Shown: positions 53,151 through 62,877, counted from the first letter of the stretch. The stretch: 64,000 nt of DNA from Ga0077555 sp963741565 (GCA_963741565.1 CAVUIK010000002.1:1-64000), one strand, 5' to 3'. Translations and numbers: made by a program. Notes: a model not told the origin generated them from the sequence alone.

Positions 53151-55547
53151 ATGGTATCGATGGACGGGCGTTGGCGGTCAATTCTCGCGGCCGCGGTGTG
53201 TTTGCATCCGTTGCTGACGGGGGCCTTGCCGACGGCGGCCATCGCCCAGGAACGCCCCTCGCAAACAAGCCCGACTTCGCCTCAAACGGAGACTTTGCCT
53301 CCGGCACCGGTTCTGGCCCCCGCCGTGAGCCCGTCGCTGGCGGTCGTGGCCGACCAGAGCGCTGGTCTCCCCGAACCTGATAAAGCCCCAGCGCAGCGTC
53401 CAATTCTGCCGCCGGCGGATCCCATTGCTGCGGCCGCCTACGGCGTGCTCGAAACGCATTGTGCACGCTGCCACCAGGGCGGCCGGCTGACCCGGGCGGC
53501 GCCGGCGGCCGGCTTCGGCAACATTCTGCGGCTCGACGAGATCGCGCGCGATCCTGTGCTCGTCCTGCCGGGCAATCCCGACGGATCGCGCCTCTACACG
53601 CTGATGCTGCAGCGCCAGATGCCGTTCGACGTTCACCAGGAGCAGGGGGCGGGCGCCGAGCCCAGCGCCGACCAGCTGCAGGCCGTCCGCGAGTGGATCG
53701 GCCGGTTGCCGCCATCGGGCCCCTGCCGCGATCGGCGTATGGTCACGGCCGCGAACCATCGCGACGCGTTGCGCACCGCCGCGGACACGGCAGGCCCGGC
53801 GGCAAGCCGGTTCCGCTTCGTGTCGATCGCCCACCTGCACAATGCCTGCGCGACACCTGAGGCCATGTATGGCTATCGGCATGCGATCGGTCAGTTGTTC
53901 AACAGCCTGACCTGGCGCGCCACCCCCGTGCGGCCAGAGCCCGTCGACGACCAGCGCACGCTCTACCGGATCGATCTCGAACAGATCGGCTGGGTGCCCG
54001 CGCACTGGGACTGGATTGTGCGCTCCGGACCAAATCCCGCCGGCATGGTCGAGCTGCCGGCCGAGGTGCATCGCCCGTTCGCGACAGACACGCCGGTCGT
54101 GCGCGCGGACTGGCTCGCCCATCTCGTGCTGCGGGCGCCGCTTTATTACGACATCCTGGGTCTGCCGGGGCTTGCCTCGGAGATCGAAAAGATCCTCCGG
54201 ATCGATCCGGCCGATCAACAGCGGACCGCGGTCGCGCAGCGGCAAGGTATCAAGCCGTCGCAATTCGCGCAGCAGGGCCGCCTGCTCGACCGGTTCCAGC
54301 ATGCGTCGGGTACGCTCTGGCGCGCCTACGATCAGCTGCCGCGCGAGGGGCGGCGCGATGTGTCGGAAATGACCGCGATCGAAATGACGAGCCAGGCGTT
54401 CGACGCGGGCCTCGGCATGTTTACGCTGCCGAACGGCTTCCCCGGCTTTTACGCTTTCAATCCGAAGGGCGACCGTCTGGACGACGTGCCGCCGGCTATC
54501 GCGCAGCGCTCCATTGCGGGGCGGCTCGGCGTCAAGGTCGGCGTCGACTGCATGGGCTGCCATGCGGGAGGGCCTTCGGCGCAGAGCGCGGCGCCGACGC
54601 CCAATAGCGACTTCGCCAGATTGATGGCTGAGGATCACCGCCGGATGACCGAGACCTTCCGCAAGGCCGGACTGGACATCGCTTATACGCTCGACGGTGT
54701 GCCGCCGATCCAAATGCTGGCGCAACAATTCGTGCGTCCGGTCGGCGCCTATCGGGCGGCCGGCGAGCTTGGCGTCGATCCGGATGCGCTGGAGAAGCTC
54801 GCCAATGAAACCGCGCACCCCGCATCCTTGCTTGCGCGCCGGCTGATGCTCGGTGTCATCACCCGGGAAGAGATGGAGGCGCAGCTGTCGCTTCTGCGTG
54901 CGGGGCTCGCCGGCAAGTCGATGGCGCCGGTGATGATCAAGCCCGTCACGATGCCCTCGACCGCGCCGGGGCCACAGGACGTCGTGCTGGCGGCGACGGT
55001 GAGATCCCCGCCGATCGATCCGGGACCGGCGGTGGTGCTGACCTCCGACAAGGCAACCTACAAGATCGGCGATGTGCTGAATCTCACGGCGCGTGCGACG
55101 GCCGATTGCCATCTGACCTTGATCAGCGTCGATCAGCGTGGCCGCGGCACGGTGCTCTATCCCAGCGACTTCGAGCCCAACAATCTGCTGACCGCCGACC
55201 AAACCCTGCGGCTGCCAAGCGCCAGCGCTCCCTATACCCTGCGGCTGAAGGAGCGCGGCCGCGAGTCGATCGTCGCGATTTGCAACGCGGCGGGCACCAC
55301 CGTCGACGGCATCCGGCACGACTTCGAGCGCCAGCGCTTTACCGACCTTGGTAACTGGCCCGCGTTCTTGAACCAGGCGGTCATCACCAACGCGCAAGCG
55401 CGCCAGCAACTGGCGAGGCCGGCAGCCGCTCCCGAGGCGCGCGGCGTCAAGGGCCGGCGCCGTGAGCGGGAACGGATCGACGCTCCTGAACCGAGGCCGC
55501 GGCCTGACCAGATTTCGCGCACCGCGATCACGATCGAGGTGCGCTGA
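53151..55547 (+). CDS. Exported di-haem protein with C-terminal DUF4384 domain
   Basis: A 798-residue protein with signal peptide (to about residue 35) and a Pro-rich linker. Two c-haem sites: CARCHQ (Cys104, Cys107, His108) and CMGCHAG (Cys467, Cys470, His471), the first in a cytochrome-c/DUF1587-like segment (LPGNPDGSRLYTLMLQRQMP). The C-terminal part from about residue 625 is a DUF4384 domain (VVLTSDKATYKIGDVLNL), commonly attached to caspase-like or kinase proteins. The tail is Arg/Pro-rich. Two bases separate it from the caspase-like gene. Electron transfer linked to surface structure is a guess; function is not established. Confidence 0.78.
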   Translation: MVSMDGRWRSILAAAVCLHPLLTGALPTAAIAQERPSQTSPTSPQTETLPPAPVLAPAVSPSLAVVADQSAGLPEPDKAPAQRPILPPADPIAAAAYGVLETHCARCHQGGRLTRAAPAAGFGNILRLDEIARDPVLVLPGNPDGSRLYTLMLQRQMPFDVHQEQGAGAEPSADQLQAVREWIGRLPPSGPCRDRRMVTAANHRDALRTAADTAGPAASRFRFVSIAHLHNACATPEAMYGYRHAIGQLFNSLTWRATPVRPEPVDDQRTLYRIDLEQIGWVPAHWDWIVRSGPNPAGMVELPAEVHRPFATDTPVVRADWLAHLVLRAPLYYDILGLPGLASEIEKILRIDPADQQRTAVAQRQGIKPSQFAQQGRLLDRFQHASGTLWRAYDQLPREGRRDVSEMTAIEMTSQAFDAGLGMFTLPNGFPGFYAFNPKGDRLDDVPPAIAQRSIAGRLGVKVGVDCMGCHAGGPSAQSAAPTPNSDFARLMAEDHRRMTETFRKAGLDIAYTLDGVPPIQMLAQQFVRPVGAYRAAGELGVDPDALEKLANETAHPASLLARRLMLGVITREEMEAQLSLLRAGLAGKSMAPVMIKPVTMPSTAPGPQDVVLAATVRSPPIDPGPAVVLTSDKATYKIGDVLNLTARATADCHLTLISVDQRGRGTVLYPSDFEPNNLLTADQTLRLPSASAPYTLRLKERGRESIVAICNAAGTTVDGIRHDFERQRFTDLGNWPAFLNQAVITNAQARQQLARPAAAPEARGVKGRRRERERIDAPEPRPRPDQISRTAITIEVR

Positions 55548-55549
55548 TA

Positions 55550-56917
55550 ATGGCTTGCACGATTGCCGGAAGGCGCCGCCCCGTGCCAATCTCGACAGAA
55601 AAAAGGGTTTGCGTACTTTTATTGGCGATGCTCGCGGCATGGGGCAGTACGGGGCAGGCAGTGCCCGCGCAGGCGCAATCCGACCCCAAGCTTGCGACAA
55701 CCGGCTCCTCCATTGCGGTTCCGCTGAGCCCCGCCGCCGCACCGCGGGTCTGCCTGCCGTCCGATCTGAAGGCGATCATTCAGCGCCAGTCGGATCGCGG
55801 ACGTGATATCGAGACCTGCGAGTTGCCCTGCCTCGCGCGTCCGCCGAATCTCGACGCAACCGACGCCAAACGCATCGAGCGCCGCTATGCCGTGCAGTGG
55901 TGCCGCAGCTGCGTGCCGATCGGCGGCTATCTTCCCGTCGACGATATCCACCGCATCGAGCAGGCCGGAAAGATCACGCTCTGCCCACAGCCGGTGCTGG
56001 AGAACCGCCGGCGGGCGTCTGGCCCCAGCTCTGCGCCCGGTTCTGGCTTCAGTTTTGGCCCCAGTTTTGGCCCAAGCGTCGTCGCCGATGGATTGAAAGG
56101 CGTGCGCGGACTGTTCGGCAGCGGCCCGCCGTCGGCTCAGCACGACAACTTTGCCGTGGTGATCAGCCTGACGCGGCCCGCGACCCGCGCAACGGCGCGA
56201 TCGCGGCGCGACGCCGCGGCCATGATGGCGTTGCTGCGTGAGCGGTCCGGTTACAAGTCGGCAAACGTCATCGACGTGCCGGAGGCGACACGGGCCGATC
56301 TCGAACGCATGTTCGGAGATGGCGCGGTCGCGAAGGGCCAGATTGCCGCGCGAATGCGGGAGGCGGCCGGGGCGCGGCTTTTCGTTTACATCGCGGGCTA
56401 TGGCGCCATTCCCGATGAGGCCGAGGAGGCCGTGTTGCTCGGCTCCGGCGCGGCGACTGGGCGGGCCGACGCTGCCTATTTCCCGTTGGACCGGCTGTAT
56501 CGCGCGCTTGCCGAGCTCAAGGGGGTGCCGGCTACGGTCATTCTCGAGGTGAGTTTCGAGCGAGACCCAATGGTTGTCATGACGGGGCTCAACACGTCAG
56601 AGAGCGACGTGGCGACGGTGCCGAAGGCGGTCCGGACCGGGCTCGTCGTGATGCTTGCGGCCGAGCGCGATCAACGCCCGCTCGAGGATGTCGAGACGGG
56701 GCTGTCTCTGTTCACGCGTCACATCATCGAGGGGCTTGGCGGCGCCGCCGATGTGGCACCGGTCGGGAATGGCGACGGCGGGATCGATACGTCGGAGCTG
56801 TTCGTCTACGCTGCCAATCGCACGGGTTATGTGGCGCGCAAGTCCTATGGACTGCTCCAGCGGCCCTGGCTGGTCCAAGGGGGCGCGCAAGTGCTGCGGA
56901 CCGGCGAGGATCGTTAA
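55550..56917 (+). CDS. Caspase-like (C14) protein lacking catalytic His/Cys
   Basis: A 455-residue exported protein: signal peptide (VCVLLLAMLAAWGSTGQA to AQA), a Cys-rich N-terminal part (about residues 65-150, with seven cysteines), a Gly/Ser/Phe linker, then a caspase-type domain (FAVVISLTRPATRATARSRR, LFVYIAGYGAIPDEAEEAV, VPATVILEVSFERDP). Where active members have YxSGHG and DACR the sequence has YIAGYG and EVSFE, so the dyad is missing. It probably binds a partner instead of cutting. Translationally tied to the di-haem DUF4384 gene. Confidence 0.72.
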   Translation: MACTIAGRRRPVPISTEKRVCVLLLAMLAAWGSTGQAVPAQAQSDPKLATTGSSIAVPLSPAAAPRVCLPSDLKAIIQRQSDRGRDIETCELPCLARPPNLDATDAKRIERRYAVQWCRSCVPIGGYLPVDDIHRIEQAGKITLCPQPVLENRRRASGPSSAPGSGFSFGPSFGPSVVADGLKGVRGLFGSGPPSAQHDNFAVVISLTRPATRATARSRRDAAAMMALLRERSGYKSANVIDVPEATRADLERMFGDGAVAKGQIAARMREAAGARLFVYIAGYGAIPDEAEEAVLLGSGAATGRADAAYFPLDRLYRALAELKGVPATVILEVSFERDPMVVMTGLNTSESDVATVPKAVRTGLVVMLAAERDQRPLEDVETGLSLFTRHIIEGLGGAADVAPVGNGDGGIDTSELFVYAANRTGYVARKSYGLLQRPWLVQGGAQVLRTGEDR

Positions 56918-57039
56918 CGCGTTGCGGTCGGCAGCGATTCCCGGCGATTTTTGCGTGCTCCCGAAAACGTGACCGCGACAAAACGATCGCCGCCGCGCTA
57001 GTCTGGCGACTGGAGCAGATACGGCCGGAAGGATTGTCC

Positions 57040-57504
57040 ATGTCGGAAGCGAAGAAGCAGGTGACCAAAGGGCGCTGTCACTGCCGCACCATCGAGTACG
57101 AGTTCGAAGGCAAGCCGAAGTGGGTCATGCACTGCCATTGCGAAAGCTGTCGGCGCTCCGTGTCGTCGGCGCTGGCGACCTATGTCGGCGTCAACATCGA
57201 CCAGTTCCGCTACTTGAAGGGCGACCCATCGATTTATGAATCCTCGCCCGGCGTGAAGCGCTACTTCTGTCCGACCTGCGGCTCGCCGATGGCCTATGCC
57301 GGCTCGCGCTGGCCGAAGGAAGTCCACCTCTTCCACGGTACGCTCGAGGATCAAACGCAATGGCCGCCAACCGGCCACGCCCACATCGAGGAACAGGTCG
57401 TCTGGTTCGACGTTCACGACGATCTGCCGCGCTTCGAGAAAGTCGCCGGCAAGGATGCCAAGCCCTTGCACAAGGGACCCAAGAAAAAGCAGGCGGCGAA
57501 ATAG
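57040..57504 (+). CDS. GFA-domain (glutathione-dependent formaldehyde-activating-like) protein
   Basis: A 154-residue zinc-binding protein with the GFA/CENP-V fold. Cys ligands appear in RCHCRTIEYEF, HCHCESCRR and YFCPTCGSPM. The family is usually annotated as adducting glutathione to formaldehyde, but most members are of unknown function. ATG 57040 follows GGAAGG. It is monocistronic here. Confidence 0.88.
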   Translation: MSEAKKQVTKGRCHCRTIEYEFEGKPKWVMHCHCESCRRSVSSALATYVGVNIDQFRYLKGDPSIYESSPGVKRYFCPTCGSPMAYAGSRWPKEVHLFHGTLEDQTQWPPTGHAHIEEQVVWFDVHDDLPRFEKVAGKDAKPLHKGPKKKQAAK

Positions 57505-57596
57505 CCGGAGAGATCCTGCCGACCGTACGGGCTGAAAGTCGGCGGAGCGTCAGGATACCGCCTCCCGTGGCCGGTTGTCGGCTGCTATAAGGCGGC

Positions 57597-58451
57597 ATGA
57601 GCAACCTGGAATCAGTCAGGCCGAACGCCGCCGTCAAAGTCGGCTCGGTGATCTTCGCGCAGGACCGCCCGATTGCGGTCTTTGCCGGTCCTTGCCAGAT
57701 GGAGAGCCGCGCGCATGCCCTGGAGATGGCATCGGGGCTGAAGGAGATCGCAGCGAAGCTCGGCATCGGGCTCGTCTACAAGTCAAGCTTCGACAAGGCG
57801 AACCGCACCTCGATTTCCGGCAAGCGCGGCATTGGCCTCGCAGGCGCGATCCCGGTCTTTGCCGAGATCCGTGAGAAACTGGGTCTGCCCATTGTGACCG
57901 ACGTGCACGAGATCGACCACTGTGCGGCGGTGGCCCCCGTGGTCGATGTTCTGCAGATCCCGGCGTTCCTGTGCCGCCAGACCGACCTGCTGATTGCTGC
58001 TGCGAAAACCGGCAAAGTGGTCAAGGTCAAGAAGGGTCAGTTCCTGGCGCCCTGGGACATGAAGAACGTCGTCGCCAAGATCACCGGTAGCGGCAATCCG
58101 AACGTCCTGGTGACCGAGCGCGGCGCCTCGTTCGGCTACAACACCCTGGTCGTCGACATGCGCGGCCTCGCAATCATGGCCGAGACCGGCGCGCCAGTGA
58201 TCTTCGACGCGACGCATTCCGTGCAGCAGCCGGGTGGCCAGGGCACGTCGTCGGGCGGAGATCGCCGGATGGTGCCGGTGCTGGCACGGGCCGCCGTTGC
58301 GGTCGGCGTCGCCGGTCTCTTCATCGAGACGCATCAGGACCCCGACCGCGCGCCCTCCGACGGCCCTAATATGGTTCCACTGAGCCAGTTCGAAGCGCTG
58401 ATGCGCGAGCTGATGGCGATCGATCGGGTTATCAAGGCGCCCCGCGCCTGA
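57597..58451 (+). CDS. kdsA: 3-deoxy-8-phosphooctulonate synthase
   Basis: A 284-residue KDO8P synthase (phosphoenolpyruvate + arabinose 5-phosphate). Motifs: FAGPCQMESRAHAL, YKSSFDKANRTSISGKRGIG, IVTDVHEIDHC, VKKGQFLAPWDMKN, FDATHSVQQPGGQG. Cys, His, Glu and Asp positions of the metal-dependent form are consistent. It makes the KDO sugar of lipopolysaccharide inner core. kdsA in many Rhizobiales is near pyrG/eno; here it is followed by cyclophilins. Confidence 0.96.
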   Translation: MSNLESVRPNAAVKVGSVIFAQDRPIAVFAGPCQMESRAHALEMASGLKEIAAKLGIGLVYKSSFDKANRTSISGKRGIGLAGAIPVFAEIREKLGLPIVTDVHEIDHCAAVAPVVDVLQIPAFLCRQTDLLIAAAKTGKVVKVKKGQFLAPWDMKNVVAKITGSGNPNVLVTERGASFGYNTLVVDMRGLAIMAETGAPVIFDATHSVQQPGGQGTSSGGDRRMVPVLARAAVAVGVAGLFIETHQDPDRAPSDGPNMVPLSQFEALMRELMAIDRVIKAPRA

Positions 58452-58619
58452 TTGCGGGGTACCGCTGGATCGCCCCAGAGATCAATCACTTAGGTCCAGC
58501 CGCGATCGATCGTTGCCGATTGGTCCAAGAACCGCCATAAGGCGCGGGCAAATCCGCGTCCGTGGCGCGTCCCCGCGCCGTTCCCCACGGACCATCCGAT
58601 CGCATCGCAGGAGCCTGCC

Positions 58620-59174
58620 TTGATCAAAATCGTCACCAGCCTCGTCCTGTCCCTGCTGGCGCTGATGGCGCCCGCGCTGGCGCAAGCGCCGGCCCCGGCT
58701 GCCGCGAAGCCCGATCCCCAGAACACCCTGGTCATCGAGCTCAAAACCGGCAAGGTCCTGATCGGCCTGCGCCCGGACATCGCGCCGAAGCACGTCGAGC
58801 GCGTCAAGACGCTCGCCAAGCAGGGTTTCTATAACGGCATCGTGTTTCACCGCGTGATCGGAGGCTTCATGGCGCAGACCGGCGACCCGACTGGCACCGG
58901 CACGGGTGGCTCGAAGCTCGGCAACGTCCAAGCTGAGTTCACCAACACGCCGTTCGAACGCGGCACGATCGGGGCGGCTCGCTCGCAGAGCCCGAACAGC
59001 GCCGATAGCCAGTTCTTCATCTGCTTTGCGCAGTCCTCGTTCCTGAACGGCCAGTACACCGTTTGGGGCAAGGTGATCGAGGGCATGGACCACGTCGACA
59101 AGATCGCCAAGGGCGAGCCGCCGGCTACGCCGGACAAGATGCTCAAGGTCTACCTGCTCGCCGACGCGAAGTGA
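58620..59174 (+). CDS. Periplasmic peptidyl-prolyl isomerase (cyclophilin)
   Basis: A 184-residue cyclophilin with a signal peptide (SLVLSLLALMAPALAQA), hence exported. Core motifs: FYNGIVFHRVIGGFMAQTGD and ADSQFFICFAQSSFLNGQYT with FGKV-equivalent VWGKVIEGMD. It starts with TTG after GGAG. It precedes a cytoplasmic paralogue, a common Rhizobiales pair. Confidence 0.92.
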   Translation: MIKIVTSLVLSLLALMAPALAQAPAPAAAKPDPQNTLVIELKTGKVLIGLRPDIAPKHVERVKTLAKQGFYNGIVFHRVIGGFMAQTGDPTGTGTGGSKLGNVQAEFTNTPFERGTIGAARSQSPNSADSQFFICFAQSSFLNGQYTVWGKVIEGMDHVDKIAKGEPPATPDKMLKVYLLADAK

Positions 59175-59210
59175 TCCTTCTTTTCCAACCGAATTCGACA
59201 GGACCCAAAA

Positions 59211-59687
59211 ATGGCAAAGATCAAAGATCCCGAGAACGCCCTCGTGATGGAGACCACCCAAGGCAAGGTCGTCATCGAGATGCGCCCGGATTTGGCGCCC
59301 GGCCACGTGACCCATATCAAGAAGCTGGCCCGCGAGGGCTTCTATGACGGCACCGCGTTTCACCGTGTCATCGACGGCTTCATGGCGCAGACCGGCTGCC
59401 CGCACGGCACCGGCACAGGCGGCTCGAAGTATCCGAACCTGAAGGCTGAGTTCAATCGCGAGCCGCACGTGCGCGGGATTTGCTCCATGGCGCGCTCGTC
59501 GATGCCCGACAGCGCCAACAGCCAGTTCTTCATCTGCTTCGACGACGCGAGCTTCCTCGACAAGCAGTACACCGTCTGGGGCAAGGTGATCGAAGGCATG
59601 GAGAACGTCGACAAGATCAAGAAGGGGGAGCCCGTGCAGAACCCCGACAAGATCAAGTCGCTGAAAGTCGCCGCGGACGTGAAGTGA
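59211..59687 (+). CDS. Cytoplasmic peptidyl-prolyl isomerase (PpiB-type cyclophilin)
   Basis: A 158-residue cyclophilin without signal peptide: FYDGTAFHRVIDGFMAQTGC, GTGTGGSKYPNLKAEF, ANSQFFICFDDASFLDKQYT. It speeds proline isomerisation during folding in the cytosol. 36 bases behind the periplasmic paralogue and overlapping the M23 peptidase gene start (GTGA). Confidence 0.93.
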   Translation: MAKIKDPENALVMETTQGKVVIEMRPDLAPGHVTHIKKLAREGFYDGTAFHRVIDGFMAQTGCPHGTGTGGSKYPNLKAEFNREPHVRGICSMARSSMPDSANSQFFICFDDASFLDKQYTVWGKVIEGMENVDKIKKGEPVQNPDKIKSLKVAADVK

Positions 59688-60160
59688 CGCGGCGGTCTGG
59701 AGCGTGGCTCTGGTTGATGGCGCTTGTGGCCGCGGCTCCGCCGGCGGTGGCGTGCGCGGTGCCTGATCTCGTGGCCTTCCAGCACCCATCCGGTCGCGGG
59801 ATCGTGGCAACGTTCGGGGTGCGTCGGCATCCCATCCTGCAGATGGATCGATTGCATCCCGGCATCGACTACGAGGGACCGGTTGGCGATCCGGTTGCGG
59901 CTTCGGCGGCCGGACGCGTGCTGCAATCGGCATTCACGGGCGAGTCCGGCAATCTGGTTGTCATCCAGAACGGCGCGGCACGCGAGACGCGCTACGCTCA
60001 CTTGTCGAGGCTTGACGTGAAGCCGGATGACTGTGTCACCGCCGGGCAGATCATTGGCGCCATTGGAACGACGGGGCTTGCGGCGGGGCCTCACCTGCAT
60101 TTCGAGATCGTCCTGGATGGCAAGGCGATCGATCCGATGAACCTGTTGCCTCCGCGATGA
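59684..60160 (+). CDS. M23-family (LytM-type) metallopeptidase
   Basis: A 158-residue exported protein (signal WLWLMALVAAAPPAVACA). The zinc site is complete: His and Asp in LHPGIDYEGPVGDPV and HLH in GPHLHFEIVLDG. It cleaves peptidoglycan peptide cross-links. Starts at GTG 59684 overlapping the cyclophilin stop, and its own stop overlaps the NamZ-like gene (ATGA). Two wall hydrolases in one message are meaningful. Confidence 0.85.
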   Translation: MTRRSGAWLWLMALVAAAPPAVACAVPDLVAFQHPSGRGIVATFGVRRHPILQMDRLHPGIDYEGPVGDPVAASAAGRVLQSAFTGESGNLVVIQNGAARETRYAHLSRLDVKPDDCVTAGQIIGAIGTTGLAAGPHLHFEIVLDGKAIDPMNLLPPR

Positions 60161-61459
60161 CGGACGTCGTCATGCGCGTAACCCGGCGCGGCGCGCTTCA
60201 ACTCGGTTGCTTCGGCGGGCTGGCGGTGATGGGCCGGAGCGGCATCGTGACGGCGCAGGCGTCACCTCCAGCGATACGTCACCACCGGCGCGGCGACGCT
60301 GGCCGCCAGTCAATTCGCAGCGCTCAGGGGCAAGCGCGTCGGCCTCATCACCAACCACACGGGACGCGTCGGGGCGGCGCATCTCGCCGACCTGATCGCG
60401 GCGGCGCCGAAGGTCAAACTCGCGGCGATCCTGGCGCCCGAGCACGGCTTTCGTGGCGCTGTCGAAGCCGGCGAGAAGGTCCGGGACGATCGCGATCCCA
60501 AGACCGGCGCACCGGTGTTCTCGCTCTATGGCGCGACCCGCAAGCCGACATCTGCCATGCTCGCCGGCGTCGACTTGTTGGTGTTCGATATCCAGGACAT
60601 CGGAGCGCGCTTCTACACCTACATCTCGACGATGGGTCTCGCGATGCAGGCGGCAGCCGCCGCGCGAATTCCGTTCGTCGTCCTCGACCGGCCCAATCCG
60701 CTTGGCGGGATGTATGTCTCTGGTTTCGTGCTGGAGCCGGCGCTGCGCTCGTTCGTTGGCCAGTACACGATCCCGATCGTGCACGGGCTGACGGTTGGCG
60801 AACTCGCGCGGATGATCAAGGGCGAGCGGCTGATCGGCGGCCTCGAGGGCCTCGATCTCCAGGTGATTCCGATGACCGGGTGGCGCCGGGACATGCGCTG
60901 GCCGGCAACGGGCCTGCCCTGGGTGCCGACCAGCCCGAACATTCCGTCGTTCGATTCCGCGCTCGTCTATCCGGGCATCGGCATGGTCGGTGAGTTGGAG
61001 GTGAGCGAAGGGCGCGGCACGCCGACGCCGTTCCAGATGTTCGGCGCGCCCTGGGTGGATGCGATCACATTGCTGTCGCGGCTGCGGGAGCTGCAGCTGC
61101 CGGGGCTGCAAATCGATCCGGTTGATTATCAGCCGGTGACGATCCCTGGCGTTGCGGCGAAGCCTCGCTTCGTCGGCGAGACCGTGCGCGGCGTGCGCCT
61201 CACCATCGTCGATGCCGATCGGGTGAAGCCGCTGGAGGCTGGCATGCACGTCATGGCGCTGCTCGTCGGGCAGGCAAAGGCCAAAGGCGTCGCACCGATC
61301 TATGCGGGCCTGAAGATGTTCCACCAGATCGCTGGCACCACGCGGCTGCATGCGATGCTCGAAGCAGGCGCCGGCGGTGGCGCGATCATCGCCTCTTGGC
61401 AGCGGGAGGTGTCGGTGTTCAAGGCGCGCCGCGCGATGTATCTGCTCTATCCTGCTTAG
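60157..61459 (+). pseudogene. DUF1343 / NamZ-type exo-N-acetylmuramidase, single-base frameshift
   Basis: A Tat-like start (RVTRRGALQLGCFGG) in one frame, then the body in the +1 frame: VTTGAATLAASQFAALRG, VGLITNHTGR, LAPEHGFRGAVEAGE, FDIQDIGARFYTY, DRPNPLGGMYVSG, SPNIPSFDSALVYPG and FHQIAGTT. These are DUF1343/NamZ signatures; NamZ releases MurNAc from peptidoglycan ends. The frames meet near 60275-60282; removing one base gives PPAI-VTTGAATL. All family motifs are intact, so sequencing error is likely. Confidence 0.83.
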
Positions 61460-61523
61460 CCTTACGCACGGTCCCGGCTGGCGCTTTGCCACAGCGTGTG
61501 GCAAAGCCAGCGCAGAGACCACC

Positions 61524-62627
61524 ATGCGCACCGACCTCTTCGACTTCGAGCTGCCCGAGCATCTGATCGCGCTCCGCCCCGCCGAGCCGCGCGACGCCGC
61601 ACGCCTGCTCGTCGTACAGCCAGCCTCGCCGCTGGCGCCCTGCTCCGAGCGCTCGGACCAGTTCGAGGATCATCGCGTCTCCGACCTGCCCGATCTGCTC
61701 CGCCCGGGCGACGCGCTGGTCGTCAACGACACCAAGGTGATCCCGGCGGCACTCGAGGGTACACGGTCGCGCAACGGCAACACCGCGCACGTCGCGTTCA
61801 ACCTGATCAAGCGCGTCGACGGCAGCCGCTGGCGCGCCTTCGCGCGACCCGCCAAGCGGCTGCAGGTCGGGGACCGCATCGTGTTTGGCGTCGAGGGACG
61901 CGTGTGCCTTGCCGGCGAGCTGGCTGCGACCGTGACCGCCAAGGGCGAGGCCGGCGAAGTCGAACTCGCGTTCTCGCTGCATGGCGCCTATCTGGACGAG
62001 GCGATCGCGACACTGGGCGACATGCCGCTGCCGCCCTATATCGCCCTGAAGCGACCGCCCGATGCACAGGATCGCGCCAGCTATCAAACCCTGTTCGCCG
62101 CGAAGGAGGGCGCTGTCGCCGCGCCAACTGCCTCGTTGCATTTCACGCCGGCGCTGATTGCCGCCCTCGACGCGCGCGGGATCACGTGGCACACGCTGAC
62201 ACTGCATGTGGGCGCCGGCACGTTCCTGCCCGTCAAGACCGAGGACACAGCCGACCACGTCATGCACGCGGAGTGGGGAGAGATTTCGCCCGAGACCGCT
62301 GCCGCACTGAATGCCGTGCGCGCGAAGGGTGGCCGCATCGTCGCCGCCGGCACCACTGCGCTCCGCCTGCTCGAGAGCGCCACCGGCGACGATGGCGTCA
62401 TCCGTCCGTTCCAGGACGAGACGGCGATCTTCATCACGCCTGGCTACCGGTTCCGCGCCGTGGATGTGCTGCTCACCAACTTCCACCTGCCGCGTTCCAC
62501 GCTGTTCATGCTGGTTGCGGCTTTCGCCGGGCTCGACACGATGCAGAGGGCTTACGCGCACGCGATCAGCCGCGGTTATCGGTTCTACAGCTATGGCGAC
62601 GCGTCGCTGTTGTATCGAGGGGCGTGA
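61524..62627 (+). CDS. queA: tRNA preQ1(34) ribosyltransferase-isomerase
   Basis: A 367-residue QueA: FELPEHLIALRPAEPRDAAR, LLRPGDALVVNDTKVIPAAL, PPYIALKRPPDAQDRASYQT, HVGAGTFLPVKTEDTADHVM, and VDVLLTNFHLPRSTLFMLV. It transfers ribose from S-adenosylmethionine to preQ1 in tRNA to make epoxyqueuosine. Followed, after a small minus-strand gene, by tgt, the preceding enzyme of the pathway. Confidence 0.97.
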   Translation: MRTDLFDFELPEHLIALRPAEPRDAARLLVVQPASPLAPCSERSDQFEDHRVSDLPDLLRPGDALVVNDTKVIPAALEGTRSRNGNTAHVAFNLIKRVDGSRWRAFARPAKRLQVGDRIVFGVEGRVCLAGELAATVTAKGEAGEVELAFSLHGAYLDEAIATLGDMPLPPYIALKRPPDAQDRASYQTLFAAKEGAVAAPTASLHFTPALIAALDARGITWHTLTLHVGAGTFLPVKTEDTADHVMHAEWGEISPETAAALNAVRAKGGRIVAAGTTALRLLESATGDDGVIRPFQDETAIFITPGYRFRAVDVLLTNFHLPRSTLFMLVAAFAGLDTMQRAYAHAISRGYRFYSYGDASLLYRGA

Positions 62628-62646
62628 GTGCGGCGCGATCTCCGGA

Positions 62647-62877
62647 CTACTCGAGCGAGTGAAGCCACCACACAGCGCGCGTGACGAACGGCCACTGGAA
62701 GATCGCATAACCGTCGATCGCCAGACCGAGCACGATCAGGATGGCACCATGGCGCACGGCGGCGCGGCCGGTCAGGTGTTCGTTGTCGTCCGTGACGTCT
62801 TGGGCGACGAGCGCGTAAACACCCCGCAGGAGGACCAGGGTGCCGAAAATGAACAAAGTCAAAAAAATCGGGTTCAT
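62647..62877 (-). CDS. Hypothetical small two-helix membrane protein
   Basis: A 76-residue protein with two membrane segments (IFLTLFIFGTLVLLRGVYAL and GAILIVLGLAIDGYAIF) joined by a polar loop. It lies between queA and tgt on the opposite strand. No family recognised. Confidence 0.55.
   Translation of the reverse strand: MNPIFLTLFIFGTLVLLRGVYALVAQDVTDDNEHLTGRAAVRHGAILIVLGLAIDGYAIFQWPFVTRAVWWLHSLE

Noticed and set aside
53178..55742. An 854-codon minus-strand frame antisense to the di-haem gene
   Set aside because: Low-complexity Arg/His/Gly-rich shadow of a real gene with CxxCH and DUF4384.
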